From Betaproteobacteria bacterium (lineage in GTDB: Bacteria > Pseudomonadota > Gammaproteobacteria > Burkholderiales > SG8-41): a stretch of 18,591 nucleotides of DNA. Below the pieces are notes generated by a model, which worked only from the letters and a program-made list of their open reading frames with translations, was not told the DNA's origin and ran no database searches. Positions 1-7,559 of this stretch are shown piece after piece. Position 1 is the stretch's first letter; the number at the start of each line of letters is the position of its first letter. The DNA is taken from contig JANXSE010000460.1 in the NCBI GenBank assembly GCA_025356695.1, forward strand, positions 1-18,591, in the 5' to 3' direction. Made by a program: the position numbers and the translations under genes.

Positions 1-330
1 ATCGGCGGCCCCGACGAACCCGGATTAATCGCGCGGCTGCGCAACGAATCCCAGTACGGCCCGAATGCGGGCCTTACGGAAATTCTGATTCCCGCCGGTT
101 ACGTCAGCACCGCCTACGACGCAAAATTTGCGTTGAGTGCAGACCGCAAGAAATACATCGCCGTTGCCAATGATCAACCGACAGCACTCGCCGCACCCGG
201 CCTGCCTTTCTCACTGGTATTTCGTGCCGAACCGGGCAAGGAAGACATCGCGCTGAAAATTGCCTCGGCCTATGAAGCCGCCTCGAAACGGCGCGTGCCG
301 CCGCCGGCGTTCGGGCCGTTGCCCGCGTGA
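1..330 (+). CDS. Amidase signature family protein, C-terminal part (5' end outside window)
   Basis: An open frame runs from the first base to a TGA at 328-330 and gives the last 109 residues of a protein. The C-terminal pattern (an ILIPAGY segment, then LPFSLVFRAEPGKED and a tail ending FGPLPA) is what I recognise as the end of amidase-signature hydrolases, which cleave amide bonds with a Ser-Ser-Lys triad. The triad lies upstream of the window, so activity cannot be judged. The stop codon overlaps the GTG start of the Bug receptor gene (GTGA, 327-330), so the two are probably cotranscribed and translationally coupled. A diverged copy of its last 41 codons occurs at 5113-5235. The family call rests on the tail only. 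Confidence 0.72.
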   Translation: MGGPDEPGLIARLRNESQYGPNAGLTEILIPAGYVSTAYDAKFALSADRKKYIAVANDQPTALAAPGLPFSLVFRAEPGKEDIALKIASAYEAASKRRVPPPAFGPLPA

Positions 331-1355
331 ACTATGCAAAGCCCTCATGCGGCGTTAAACCTGCATTGATTCAACATCGGATTGCCCGCGCAAAATCAGG
401 CATTGCGGCGCGTGCGGTCCTTGGCTTTGCCACCGTTCTTGCAATCAATGCCCTCGCGGCTGATTTTCCTTCCAAACCGGTGCGTATTATCGTGCCGACC
501 ATCGCCGGGGCCGGTCTCGATACGCTGACGCGGCTGCTGGCGCAGAAACTCACGGAAAAATCCGGCAAGGCCTTCGTTGTCGACAACCGCGCCGGGGCAG
601 GCGGCGCGATCGGCATGGAACTTGGCGCGCGCGCTGCGCCCGACGGTTATACGCTGGTCATGTTCACGCTCACCCATCTCGCGATGAGCACGATGCCGGG
701 CAAACAAACGGTCGATATAGTCAAGGACTTCTCTCCGGTCACCTGGGTCAGCAGTTCACCTTATCTGTTGAACGTTCACCCTGCTGTTCCGGCGAAAAGC
801 GTTGCCGAGCTTGTCGCACTGGCAAAAGCAAAACCCAATGCCATTAACTTCGGTTCAACAGGCGCCGGCGGCACGCAGCATCTGGCGGGCGTGATTCTTG
901 GCAATCTAAGCAGCGCAAAATTTTTTCATGTGCCGTACAAAGGCGGCGCGCAGGTCGTCAATGATCTGCTTGGCGGACAAATCCAGATGTCCTTCACCGT
1001 GTATCCCGTCACCAAGCCGCATCTGGAGTCCGGTCGCATCCGCGCACTGGCTGTCACCACGGCAAAACGCTCGCCCGCCCTGCCCAATATTCCAGCCATC
1101 GCAGAAACGGTGCCGAACTACGAAATCAACACCTGGTACGGCATCATCGCGCCGGCGCACACACCGCCTGCCGTCCTCGACTGGCTGCATCGCGAAATCT
1201 CGGCGCTACTGCAGCAGCCAGCTATCAAACAAGGACTTGCCGTCGATGCCACCGATGTGATGACTGCGAGCCGCGAAGAATTCGGTAAACTGCTGGGGCG
1301 CGAAGTCATCAAATGGCGCGACATCATCCGTCAGGCCGGCATCGCCAAAGAATAA
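327..1355 (+). CDS. Bug/TctC-family periplasmic solute-binding receptor
   Basis: The 342-residue product is a tripartite tricarboxylate transporter receptor (Bug family), which binds small organic acids in the periplasm. Visible hallmarks are the start of the mature protein FPSKPVRIIVP, the glycine-rich AGAGLDTLTRLLAQKL segment, VVDNRAGAGG, AAPDGYTL, the DFSPVT region, FHVPYKGG and the late TWYGIIAPAHTP segment. A signal peptide is visible (hydrophobic stretch about residues 29-45, AxA-type cleavage near 45), but the part before it is long. The GTG at 327 overlaps the upstream stop and has no clear ribosome site, which fits translational coupling; a TTG at 366 is an alternative start. No TctA/TctB permease genes are present, as is usual for orphan Bug genes. 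The ligand is unknown. Confidence 0.88.
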   Translation: MNYAKPSCGVKPALIQHRIARAKSGIAARAVLGFATVLAINALAADFPSKPVRIIVPTIAGAGLDTLTRLLAQKLTEKSGKAFVVDNRAGAGGAIGMELGARAAPDGYTLVMFTLTHLAMSTMPGKQTVDIVKDFSPVTWVSSSPYLLNVHPAVPAKSVAELVALAKAKPNAINFGSTGAGGTQHLAGVILGNLSSAKFFHVPYKGGAQVVNDLLGGQIQMSFTVYPVTKPHLESGRIRALAVTTAKRSPALPNIPAIAETVPNYEINTWYGIIAPAHTPPAVLDWLHREISALLQQPAIKQGLAVDATDVMTASREEFGKLLGREVIKWRDIIRQAGIAKE

Positions 1356-1370
1356 GCGAAGGAACCCCAG

Positions 1371-2846
1371 ATGCGTAACACCAATCTCGTCATTATTCTC
1401 TCCGACCAGCACAACCCGCGCGTCATGGGCTGCGCCGGCCATGCACTGGTCAAAACGCCGAACATCGATGCACTGGCAGCACGCGGCACGCGTTTTTCTT
1501 CGGCGTATACGAACTGCCCGATCTGCGTGCCGGCACGCGCCAGCCTTGCCACAGGCCGCTACGTGCATGACATCGGCTTCTGGGACAACGCCATCGCCTA
1601 CGACGGCAGCGTGCCGAGCTGGGGCCACCGCTTGATGGCGCAGGGGCATCAGGCGGTGTCGATAGGCAAGCTCCACTACGTCAGCTCCGATCCGGCACGC
1701 AACGGCTTCACCAGCGAAATCATGCCGATGCATCTGGCCGACGGCGACGGCGATGTGGTGGGCCTGATTCGCGACGAACTCATTGTGCGCAAGGGGGCTG
1801 CCAAACTTGGCCCTGAGGCCGGCCCCGGCGAATCCGATTACACACGCTACGACCGCAGTATCGCAGAGAATGCCTGCCGCTGGCTGAAAGATGAAGCGCC
1901 GAAGATCACAGACAAGCCCTGGGTGCTTTATGTCGGCTTCGTCTGTCCTCATCCGCCATTGATTACGCCACCGGAATATTTTGCAATGTACGCCGATCTC
2001 GACATTCCTCTGCCCGACATGTACGCCGAGAGCGAGCGCCCGCGCCATCCCTGGCTCGATTTCATGCGTAAAGGCCGCCCGTATGACGCGGGGTTCACCG
2101 GGCCCTCCATGGTGAAACGCGCTCTCGCTGCGTATATGGGGTCCGTCAGCTTTCTCGATTACAACGTCGGCCAAGTGATCAATGCCATCGGACAGGCGGG
2201 ACTCAACACCTCGACGCGCGTTATCTACAGTTCGGACCACGGCGAGAATCTCGGCACGCGCGGACTATGGGCAAAAAACACGCTTTACGAGGAATCTGCA
2301 GGCATTCCGCTGATGATGGCCGGCCCGGATGTTCCCGCAGGGAAAGTCGTCACGGACCCAGTGACTCTCGCGGACATTTTTCCCACAGTGCTCGAATGTG
2401 TCGGCGTCAAACCGGCACTGGCCGACGCAGATCTGCCCGGTGCATCGCTGCTGGCCGGCGCAGTGCGCGGCGCCATGCCGGCGCGCACCGTGCTGTCCGA
2501 GTATCACGCCGCTTCCTCGCCCTCGGGCGCATTCATGATCCGCCACGGGCGATTCAAATACATCCACTACACCGGTTACGCGCCCATGCTGTTTGATCTT
2601 GAACATGATCCGCATGAACGCCGCGATTTGTCGGGTGACCCCGCCCACAAATCCGATCTGGCCGCCTGCGAAGCAGCTTTACGCAAGCTGCTCAACCCCG
2701 AAGCGGTGGATCAGCGCGCGCGCAGTGATCAAACCGCGATGATTGAAAAACTCGGCGGAAAGGACGCCGTGCTCGGTCGCGGGGCGATTCGCCATTCTCC
2801 GCCACCTGGCGTTAAAGCCACGCGCATAGCCGCGGAACGAGGCTAG
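1371..2846 (+). CDS. Type I sulfatase family hydrolase (formylglycine-type, probably cytoplasmic)
   Basis: The 491-residue protein has the alkaline-phosphatase-superfamily sulfatase layout. The C-x-P-x-R motif (CVPAR) places the formylglycine precursor at Cys52, followed by ASLATGR. An N-terminal metal-site Asp is D12 in the LSDQH motif, the distal metal pair is D289-H290 in SSDHGE, and a likely substrate lysine is K302. The protein starts directly with the first beta strand and has no signal peptide, so it probably acts in the cytoplasm, like choline-sulfatases. The start at 1371 has an AAGGA ribosome site and lies 15 bases after the Bug gene, so the two form an operon with the amidase. Phosphonate or phosphate monoester hydrolases share the fold and motif and cannot be excluded. 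Cys52 would need a formylglycine-generating enzyme, which is not in this window. Confidence 0.85.
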   Translation: MRNTNLVIILSDQHNPRVMGCAGHALVKTPNIDALAARGTRFSSAYTNCPICVPARASLATGRYVHDIGFWDNAIAYDGSVPSWGHRLMAQGHQAVSIGKLHYVSSDPARNGFTSEIMPMHLADGDGDVVGLIRDELIVRKGAAKLGPEAGPGESDYTRYDRSIAENACRWLKDEAPKITDKPWVLYVGFVCPHPPLITPPEYFAMYADLDIPLPDMYAESERPRHPWLDFMRKGRPYDAGFTGPSMVKRALAAYMGSVSFLDYNVGQVINAIGQAGLNTSTRVIYSSDHGENLGTRGLWAKNTLYEESAGIPLMMAGPDVPAGKVVTDPVTLADIFPTVLECVGVKPALADADLPGASLLAGAVRGAMPARTVLSEYHAASSPSGAFMIRHGRFKYIHYTGYAPMLFDLEHDPHERRDLSGDPAHKSDLAACEAALRKLLNPEAVDQRARSDQTAMIEKLGGKDAVLGRGAIRHSPPPGVKATRIAAERG

Positions 2847-2864
2847 CGGATCAAACGGCCGGCT

Positions 2865-3845
2865 TCAATCTGCGCGCGCGCCGGAGGCCTTGACGACCTT
2901 CGCCCATTTGGCGATGTCGTTACGGATAATCTGCGCGAACTGCTCGGGCGTATTGCCGACCGCATCCGCCCCCTCCGCGATCAGTCGCTCCTGCATTTCA
3001 CGCGCATGCGCAATTTTGACGATGGCCGCATTGAGTCGCGCGATGATCTGCGGCGGTGTCGCCGCTGGCGCCAGCACGCCGAACCACGCGGTCGCCTCAT
3101 AACCGGGAAGTCCCGATTCCGCGACCGTCGGCAAATCGGGAACGCCAGCCGCGCGCTTTGCCGTCGTTACCGCAAGCGCTTTCAGTTTGCCGCTGCGCAC
3201 ATGCGGCAATGCCGGTGGGATATTCGGGATGGCCAGTGCAATCTGCCCTGCAATCACGCCAATTACCGCTGCCGGCGAACCTTTGAACGGAATGTGGACA
3301 ATATTAATTCCCGCCATGGTCTTGAACATTTCGCCCGACAGATGCGCGGTCGAACCGTTGCCGCCGGAACCGAAGGTCAACTCGCCGGGCTTGGCCTTCG
3401 CCAGCGCAATCAGTTCTTTGACATTGCGCACCGGCAGCGTCGGATGCACGATCAGAATGTTCGGCGCCAATGCCACCAGCGTCACTGGCGCGAAATCCTT
3501 GACGGAATCGTAGGGCAGCTTTGCATAGAGACTGGGATTGACCGTATGCGCACCGGCGTTGCTCATGATCAGCGTATAGCCGTCGGGCGGCGCTTTGGCG
3601 ACCGCTTCCGAACCGATGATGCCGCCGGCACCGGGTTTGTCGTCGATGACGATCGCTTGCCCCAGCGCTTCCGTAAGCTTCTGCCCGATGGCGCGCGCCA
3701 TGATGTCGGGGCCGCTGCCCGGCGCCGACGGCACGATCATGCGGATCGGCTTCGACGGATAACCAGCCTCGCTTTGTGCATGGCTGGCGGCAATGCCCAG
3801 CATCAATGAAATACACAACAACGTTTTTTCAACAAGCATGAGCAT
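2865..3845 (-). CDS. Bug/TctC-family periplasmic solute-binding receptor
   Basis: The product (326 residues from the ATG at 3845) is a second Bug receptor. It shows a clear signal peptide ending ASHAQS, then YPSKPIRMIVP, the PGSGPDIMARAIGQKL helix, VIDDKPGAGG, APPDGYTL, KDFAPVTL, HIPFKGS and the FGVLAPAATP segment, all in family order and at full length. Candidate starts are a GTG at 3848 and ATGs at 3845 and 3839. A GGAAG element lies just upstream, and 3845 or 3839 fits its spacing better than 3848. The gene converges on the sulfatase (18 bases between stops) and diverges from the enolase-superfamily gene across about 60 bases, so those two may share a control region. It is clearly a paralogue of the receptors at 327 and 6593 rather than a recent copy. 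Confidence 0.9.
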   Translation of the reverse strand: MLMLVEKTLLCISLMLGIAASHAQSEAGYPSKPIRMIVPSAPGSGPDIMARAIGQKLTEALGQAIVIDDKPGAGGIIGSEAVAKAPPDGYTLIMSNAGAHTVNPSLYAKLPYDSVKDFAPVTLVALAPNILIVHPTLPVRNVKELIALAKAKPGELTFGSGGNGSTAHLSGEMFKTMAGINIVHIPFKGSPAAVIGVIAGQIALAIPNIPPALPHVRSGKLKALAVTTAKRAAGVPDLPTVAESGLPGYEATAWFGVLAPAATPPQIIARLNAAIVKIAHAREMQERLIAEGADAVGNTPEQFAQIIRNDIAKWAKVVKASGARAD

Positions 3846-3905
3846 CACTTCCGGATCAATTGAAGGCCGATGTTATCATGCAAAAAAACCGGTAAATCCA
3901 TCGCC

Positions 3906-5066
3906 ATGAAGATCGAACGCATCGAGCCTCTGGTTCTCAACGTATCCGCGAAAACCAACTGGTTTTTTATGCGCGTCACCGCCGACAACGGACTCACCGG
4001 CGTCGGCGAAGCATCGCTTAACGGCTTTGAGAGCGCGCAAACCGCCTACGCGATTGATTACTCCGCAGACTTGATCGGCAAGTGCGTTGACGACATCGTG
4101 CCGCAATTGCGCGTTTACGCACACTCGCCCGGTGGCCTGATTGCCAGTTCCATCGTCAGCGCCCTTGAGCAGGCCGTCACCGATCTGCGCGCCAAACAGG
4201 CGGGGGTTCCGGTGCATGCCCTGCTCGGCAAGGCCCGCAGAAAATCGGTTCCGGTCTACGCCAATATCAACCGCGGTGCGCGTGACCGCTCGCCCACCGG
4301 CATTGCGAAGGCCGCCCGTAATGCCGTCGCTGCAGGCTTCGGCGCGGTAAAGATTGCGCCATTCGACGGCGCCTGGTTCGGCGATCAGGATACTGCCGCG
4401 CTCGCAGCAAAGACCGCGCTGGGCATCGAACGCATTTACGCCATACGCGAAGCCGTCGGCCCCGAAATCAAAATCATGGTCGATTGCCACTGGCGATTTG
4501 ATGAAGCCTCGACACTGGATGTCATGCGCCGCGTGAAAGACGCCGGACTCTATTGGCTGGAATGCCCGATTTCCGAAAATCCCGACCACTTTGCCGCGCT
4601 GGCGCGCATGCACGGACGTGCCGGGGAATGCGGTATGCAACTAGCCGGCGCCGAGCGCCAGATTGCAGTCGCGGGATTCGCGCCGTTCATCAATGACCGG
4701 TTGCTCGATATCGTGATGCCCGACGTCAAATACGCCGGCGGCTACAGTGAAATGCTGAAAATCGCTGCGCTCTGCGAACAACAGGGCGTGGCCTTCTCGC
4801 CGCATAACCCGACGGGGCCAATCTGCAATCTCGCCAGCATGCATCTGTGCATGGTCGCACCGGCCTTTCTGATTCTCGAGCACCAATTGGCGGAGAGCCC
4901 GCTTTACTTCGATGTTGTCTGCGGCTACCGTCCCAAACTGGTGGATGGTTGCTTCGAAGTGCCGGATACACCGGGGATCGGTGTATCCGTTGACGATGCC
5001 GTAATTGCAGCACATCCGTATCAAGCACTTGCACCCAATTCGAATCTGGATTCGCGCCTGGGATAG
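3906..5066 (+). CDS. Mandelate racemase/enolase-superfamily protein, acid-sugar dehydratase-like
   Basis: The 386-residue protein has the enolase-superfamily capping domain (about 1-120) and barrel domain. The metal-ligand series is readable: D193 in VDCHW, E219 in WLECP and E250 in GAE. D273 (MPDVK) and H300 (FSPHNPTGP) would form the His-Asp dyad. The D-x-H at 193-195 plus the SPHNPTGP loop resembles D-galactonate dehydratase and related acid-sugar dehydratases more than mandelate racemase itself. The usual K-x-K at the end of the second barrel strand appears as K-I-A, so only one lysine is present. I chose the ATG at 3906 because family members begin MKI-x-x-IE; it lacks a clear ribosome site, while the in-frame ATG at 3870 has a weak one and would add 12 residues. 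The substrate is unknown; the neighbouring divergent Bug receptor may supply it. Confidence 0.85.
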   Translation: MKIERIEPLVLNVSAKTNWFFMRVTADNGLTGVGEASLNGFESAQTAYAIDYSADLIGKCVDDIVPQLRVYAHSPGGLIASSIVSALEQAVTDLRAKQAGVPVHALLGKARRKSVPVYANINRGARDRSPTGIAKAARNAVAAGFGAVKIAPFDGAWFGDQDTAALAAKTALGIERIYAIREAVGPEIKIMVDCHWRFDEASTLDVMRRVKDAGLYWLECPISENPDHFAALARMHGRAGECGMQLAGAERQIAVAGFAPFINDRLLDIVMPDVKYAGGYSEMLKIAALCEQQGVAFSPHNPTGPICNLASMHLCMVAPAFLILEHQLAESPLYFDVVCGYRPKLVDGCFEVPDTPGIGVSVDDAVIAAHPYQALAPNSNLDSRLG

Positions 5067-5082
5067 TTACAGGACGACAACT

Positions 5083-5235
5083 CAACCCGAACGCAAACTC
5101 ACCACACCAGACTTGCCGTTCTTGCCAGTCTTTCGCACCGTGCCGAGCACGGACGACATCGTACTGAAAATCGCCTCGACCTACGAAGCGACTTCAAAAT
5201 GCCGAGTGCCGCCACCGACGTTCAGTCCGTTGCCA
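5083..5235 (+). pseudogene. Decayed duplicate of the amidase C-terminal end
   Basis: Reading codons from 5083 gives a sequence that matches the end of the amidase at 1-330. Over 5113-5235 against 202-324 the two align for 41 codons without a gap. By hand I count 28 of 41 identical residues and 92 of 123 identical bases. Matching parts include KIAS-x-YEA-x-SK and RVPPP-x-F-x-PLP. Upstream the similarity fades after about 10 more codons with a one-codon difference, and the amidase catalytic core is absent because the enolase-superfamily gene occupies that space in another frame. The original stop is also lost. This is therefore a remnant and not a working gene. It may be the scar of a duplication or of cassette insertion behind an amidase gene. 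Confidence 0.75.
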
Positions 5236-5504
5236 ATAGATTCAAAGAACCTCTGGAAATCGGGCCGGCAATGCGCAAAATGTACCAGTGGCCAGTGCGC
5301 ATGCGGGCAATCAGTGCTGAACAGGATTTTCGCTTTCGCTCCGGTGCGGTCATGCGTGGCGCAACAACCTCGACCATTTCTGATAGCGCCGCCGATAAAT
5401 CGGAATCTTGCAGGCTGCGCAAAAAAAACCGGCGCATGTGCGCCGGCCTTGATGTGAACCGGGGGGGCTTTATCCTATCCCGTCCGGATTCGCTCCGCCA
5501 ATAC
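5236..5504. other. Gene-poor stretch between amidase remnant and EF-hand gene
   Basis: Apart from the terminator at 5421-5446 I see no supported feature here. Short open frames exist on both strands but none has a recognisable motif, a good ribosome site or a start that makes sense. A run of seven G lies at about 5461-5467. The stretch may be further decayed sequence continuing from the amidase remnant. Confidence 0.5.
5421..5446 (-). terminator. Rho-independent terminator of the EF-hand gene
   Basis: On the minus strand a 7-bp GC-only stem (CCGGCGC/GCGCCGG, 5429-5446) with a 4-base loop is followed directly by eight T residues (A run at 5421-5428 on the plus strand). It lies about 60 bases beyond the stop codon of the minus-strand EF-hand gene that ends at 5505, so it should end that transcript. 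The order of stem and T run fits only minus-strand transcription. Confidence 0.85.
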
Positions 5505-5792
5505 TCAATCGTTCGGCATCGGGCGTGAAAAATAATCCTTGTTCATGACTTCGCTGGTATCGAGTTGCCCGCTTTTGTCCTTGTCGAGATAATCAAACTC
5601 TGCCTCGACGAATTTCATGAATTCGGCCTTGGTTACCTTGCCGTCGCGGTTGGTGTCCATCTTGGTAATCAGCGCTTTCGTGTAATAAGCACCGCCCCCT
5701 TTGCCTGCTTCTGCGGCAATCGTAGAAGTCGAAACACCTGAGGCTGCGGTCAGGATAGCAATGGCCGCAAAATATCGGATCTGCTTCTTCAT
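5505..5792 (-). CDS. Small secreted EF-hand calcium-binding protein
   Basis: The 95-residue product has a signal peptide (basic MKKQ, hydrophobic core about 7-22, cleavage near the TIAAEA segment) and two canonical 12-residue EF-hand loops: D46-E57 (DTNRDGKVTKAE) and D70-E81 (DKDKSGQLDTSE). It should bind calcium in the periplasm or outside the cell; a partner is not evident. The start is the ATG at 5792, six bases from a GGAG; a TTG three bases earlier is too close to that site. The gene is a tandem paralogue of the one at 5871-6170, in the same direction with about 80 bases between, and has its own terminator downstream. Function beyond calcium binding is unknown. Confidence 0.87.
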   Translation of the reverse strand: MKKQIRYFAAIAILTAASGVSTSTIAAEAGKGGGAYYTKALITKMDTNRDGKVTKAEFMKFVEAEFDYLDKDKSGQLDTSEVMNKDYFSRPMPND

Positions 5793-5870
5793 CAAAATCT
5801 CCTTCCTGGTTTATCGGGAGAAAAGCGGATTCACTGGAATCGCCTTTTGTCAGACTGGCCGCGAAACAGA

Positions 5871-6170
5871 TCAGCGCTGGATCTCGCGCTTGAAATATTC
5901 GCGATTTTCATACTCGGTCGTTTCCAGTGCGCCGCTCTTGTTGGTGTCGAGCGCATTCCATTCGGCCTCCATGAATTTCATGTATTCGGCCTTCGATACT
6001 TTGCCGCTCTTGTCGGCGTCCATGCGGTCGATCAGCGCCTGCGTCCATTGGTTTGTCGACGGCGCACCGACCACGGATTTTGCCGACTCCGCTGCGCTGC
6101 TATCTGCCGAAATCACTGCAGAGGCAAGCAACGCGGCCGCGATGGCAGCAGTATTGATCATGCTTTTCAT
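5871..6170 (-). CDS. Small secreted EF-hand calcium-binding protein (paralogue)
   Basis: The 99-residue product has a signal peptide (hydrophobic core about 5-20, small-residue cleavage region SSAAES) and two EF-hand loops at D51-E62 (DADKSGKVSKAE) and D75-E86 (DTNKSGALETTE). The linker between loops (YMKFMEAEWNALD) closely matches that of the gene downstream (FMKFVEAEFDYLD), so the pair arose by tandem duplication. A strong AGGAGG lies five bases before the ATG. The two genes are probably transcribed together and end at the terminator at 5421-5446. The start-codon region is the only clear signal upstream; no confident promoter was seen. Confidence 0.87.
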   Translation of the reverse strand: MKSMINTAAIAAALLASAVISADSSAAESAKSVVGAPSTNQWTQALIDRMDADKSGKVSKAEYMKFMEAEWNALDTNKSGALETTEYENREYFKREIQR

Positions 6171-6592
6171 TAGATCCTCCTATTGATGAATCTTCGGAAA
6201 TTATTGAATTGCGGAAACCACCAGCAGATACGCCCCCCCCTGCTGCAGGACGCCGGATCATACCATCAGACTGGCGGCGCGGCACATGACGGAATAATTC
6301 TAATGGGATATCGAACGGGACGTCGATGGCAAAACTTGCTTCATGTGACTCTCAGGGGCCGCAACTCCGTACGTAATCGCCTGCATTACCCGGCATGAGC
6401 GCCAAGACGGTCCTGATGCCCGTACCGGTCTGACGAGGGCGTTTTTTAACCGGCTTTCCCGCAGCGCTCGCGAGTCTTTTGGAATTTGCAAATTCCGCGC
6501 ATCAGCGTTACGCACCACACTCTGATACTCCGCTTTTGGCCAGCGGCGGCGCATTTCTCGACTATTGAGTGCCAGCGCCATTCCCGGCGCCT
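6171..6592. other. Long intergenic region without a supported gene
   Basis: About 420 bases separate the EF-hand gene start from the stop of the Bug receptor gene at 6593. It holds the AGGAGG ribosome site of the EF-hand gene, a C homopolymer at 6232-6240 and a short GC hairpin at 6575-6590 just beyond the Bug stop, which lacks a T run. A 93-codon minus-strand open frame (6300-6581) has unusual composition and no recognisable domain, so I do not call it. A small RNA or a decayed gene is possible but not shown. Confidence 0.5.
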
Positions 6593-7549
6593 CTAGTCAA
6601 CGCGTATGCCGGCATCCTTGATGAGTTTCGCCGTGCGCGCGATGTCGTTCTTCATCGACGCGAGATATTCGTCCGGTGTATTGGCAACGATCTCGATACC
6701 GAGATCGCCCAGACGCTGCTTGACCTTGGCGCGGTTGAGCGCCTTCACCAGTTCCTGATTGAGCCGCGCAACAATGGCCGCCGGCGTTTTGGCCGGCGCC
6801 ACCACGCCTTGCGGCGACACCGACTCGTACCCGGGCAAACCGGATTCCGATACCGTCGGCACGCCTGGAAACAACGTCGACGGTTTGAGCGAACAAACGC
6901 CGAGCGCGCGCAGGCGGCCCTGTTTCACGTAATTCCACGCCGAGGCGGCGCCGGGAAACATGAATTCGACTTCGCCGCCCATCAAGCCGATCATGCCGGG
7001 GCCGGTGCCCTTGTAAGGTACGCGCACGACATTGACGCCGGCCATCACCTTGAACTGTTCGCCGGCCATATGCGGCGTCGCGCCGATGGTGCCTGCGGCA
7101 TAGTTCAACTGCGCGGGGCGCGCCTTCGCCAGCGCGATCAGTTCACGCACCGTTTTCACCGGCACCGACGGATGCACCACCAGCATGCTCGGCGAACTCA
7201 CGGCGAGTGTCAGCGGCGCAAAATCCTTCAAGGGATCCCAGGGTGTGCGGCGAAACAGCGGCGTCAGCCACAACGGGCTGCCGTCGATCAATATCGTGTA
7301 ACCATCGGGCGCCGCCTTGGCGACAATTTCGTTGGCAATCGAACCGCGGTTGTCGACGATCACCTGCTGGCCGAGGCTTGCGGTCAGTGCCGGCGCGATC
7401 ATGCGCGCCAGCACGTCCGAGCCGCCGCCGGTGGCCGGCGTGACGATGCGGACGACGCGGTTTGGCAAAACGTCCTGTGCCGATACCTGAAGTGCCGGCA
7501 GGCCGACTGCGATCACCGCCAACGCACACACTGCACGCAACACGCTCAT
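6593..7549 (-). CDS. Bug/TctC-family periplasmic solute-binding receptor
   Basis: This is the third Bug receptor of the window, 318 residues from the ATG at 7549. It has a signal peptide ending VSAQD, then PNRVVRIVTP, the GGGSDVLARMIAP helix, VIVDNRGS (shorter than the usual GAGG form), AAPDGYTI, KDFAPLTL, VRVPYKG and GVVAPAKTP. The 7549 start is supported by a GAGGAGG six bases upstream; the open frame extends further upstream but there overlaps the dehydrogenase gene. Only 10 bases separate it from the stop of the dehydrogenase gene, so the two form an operon, and the receptor may deliver a substrate related to the one that enzyme handles. The ligand is unknown. Confidence 0.9.
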   Translation of the reverse strand: MSVLRAVCALAVIAVGLPALQVSAQDVLPNRVVRIVTPATGGGSDVLARMIAPALTASLGQQVIVDNRGSIANEIVAKAAPDGYTILIDGSPLWLTPLFRRTPWDPLKDFAPLTLAVSSPSMLVVHPSVPVKTVRELIALAKARPAQLNYAAGTIGATPHMAGEQFKVMAGVNVVRVPYKGTGPGMIGLMGGEVEFMFPGAASAWNYVKQGRLRALGVCSLKPSTLFPGVPTVSESGLPGYESVSPQGVVAPAKTPAAIVARLNQELVKALNRAKVKQRLGDLGIEIVANTPDEYLASMKNDIARTAKLIKDAGIRVD

Positions 7550-7559
7550 CGCGCCCTCC

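Noticed and set aside
1206..2240. Long minus-strand open frame of 344 codons
   Set aside because: It lies antisense to the well-supported sulfatase, has no recognisable domain, and its His/Arg/Ala-rich composition is that of a GC-rich shadow frame.
5199..5528. Plus-strand and opposing minus-strand short open frames beyond the amidase remnant
   Set aside because: Neither has a family motif or ribosome site, and one runs through the terminator and into the EF-hand gene.
6300..6581. Minus-strand open frame of 93 codons in the long gap
   Set aside because: It is Arg/Ser-rich with no signal, domain or good ribosome site; kept only as a possible remnant.
6575..6590. Hairpin GCGCC-6-GGCGC next to the Bug stop codon
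   Set aside because: The stem is short and there is no T run on the minus strand, so it was not called a terminator.
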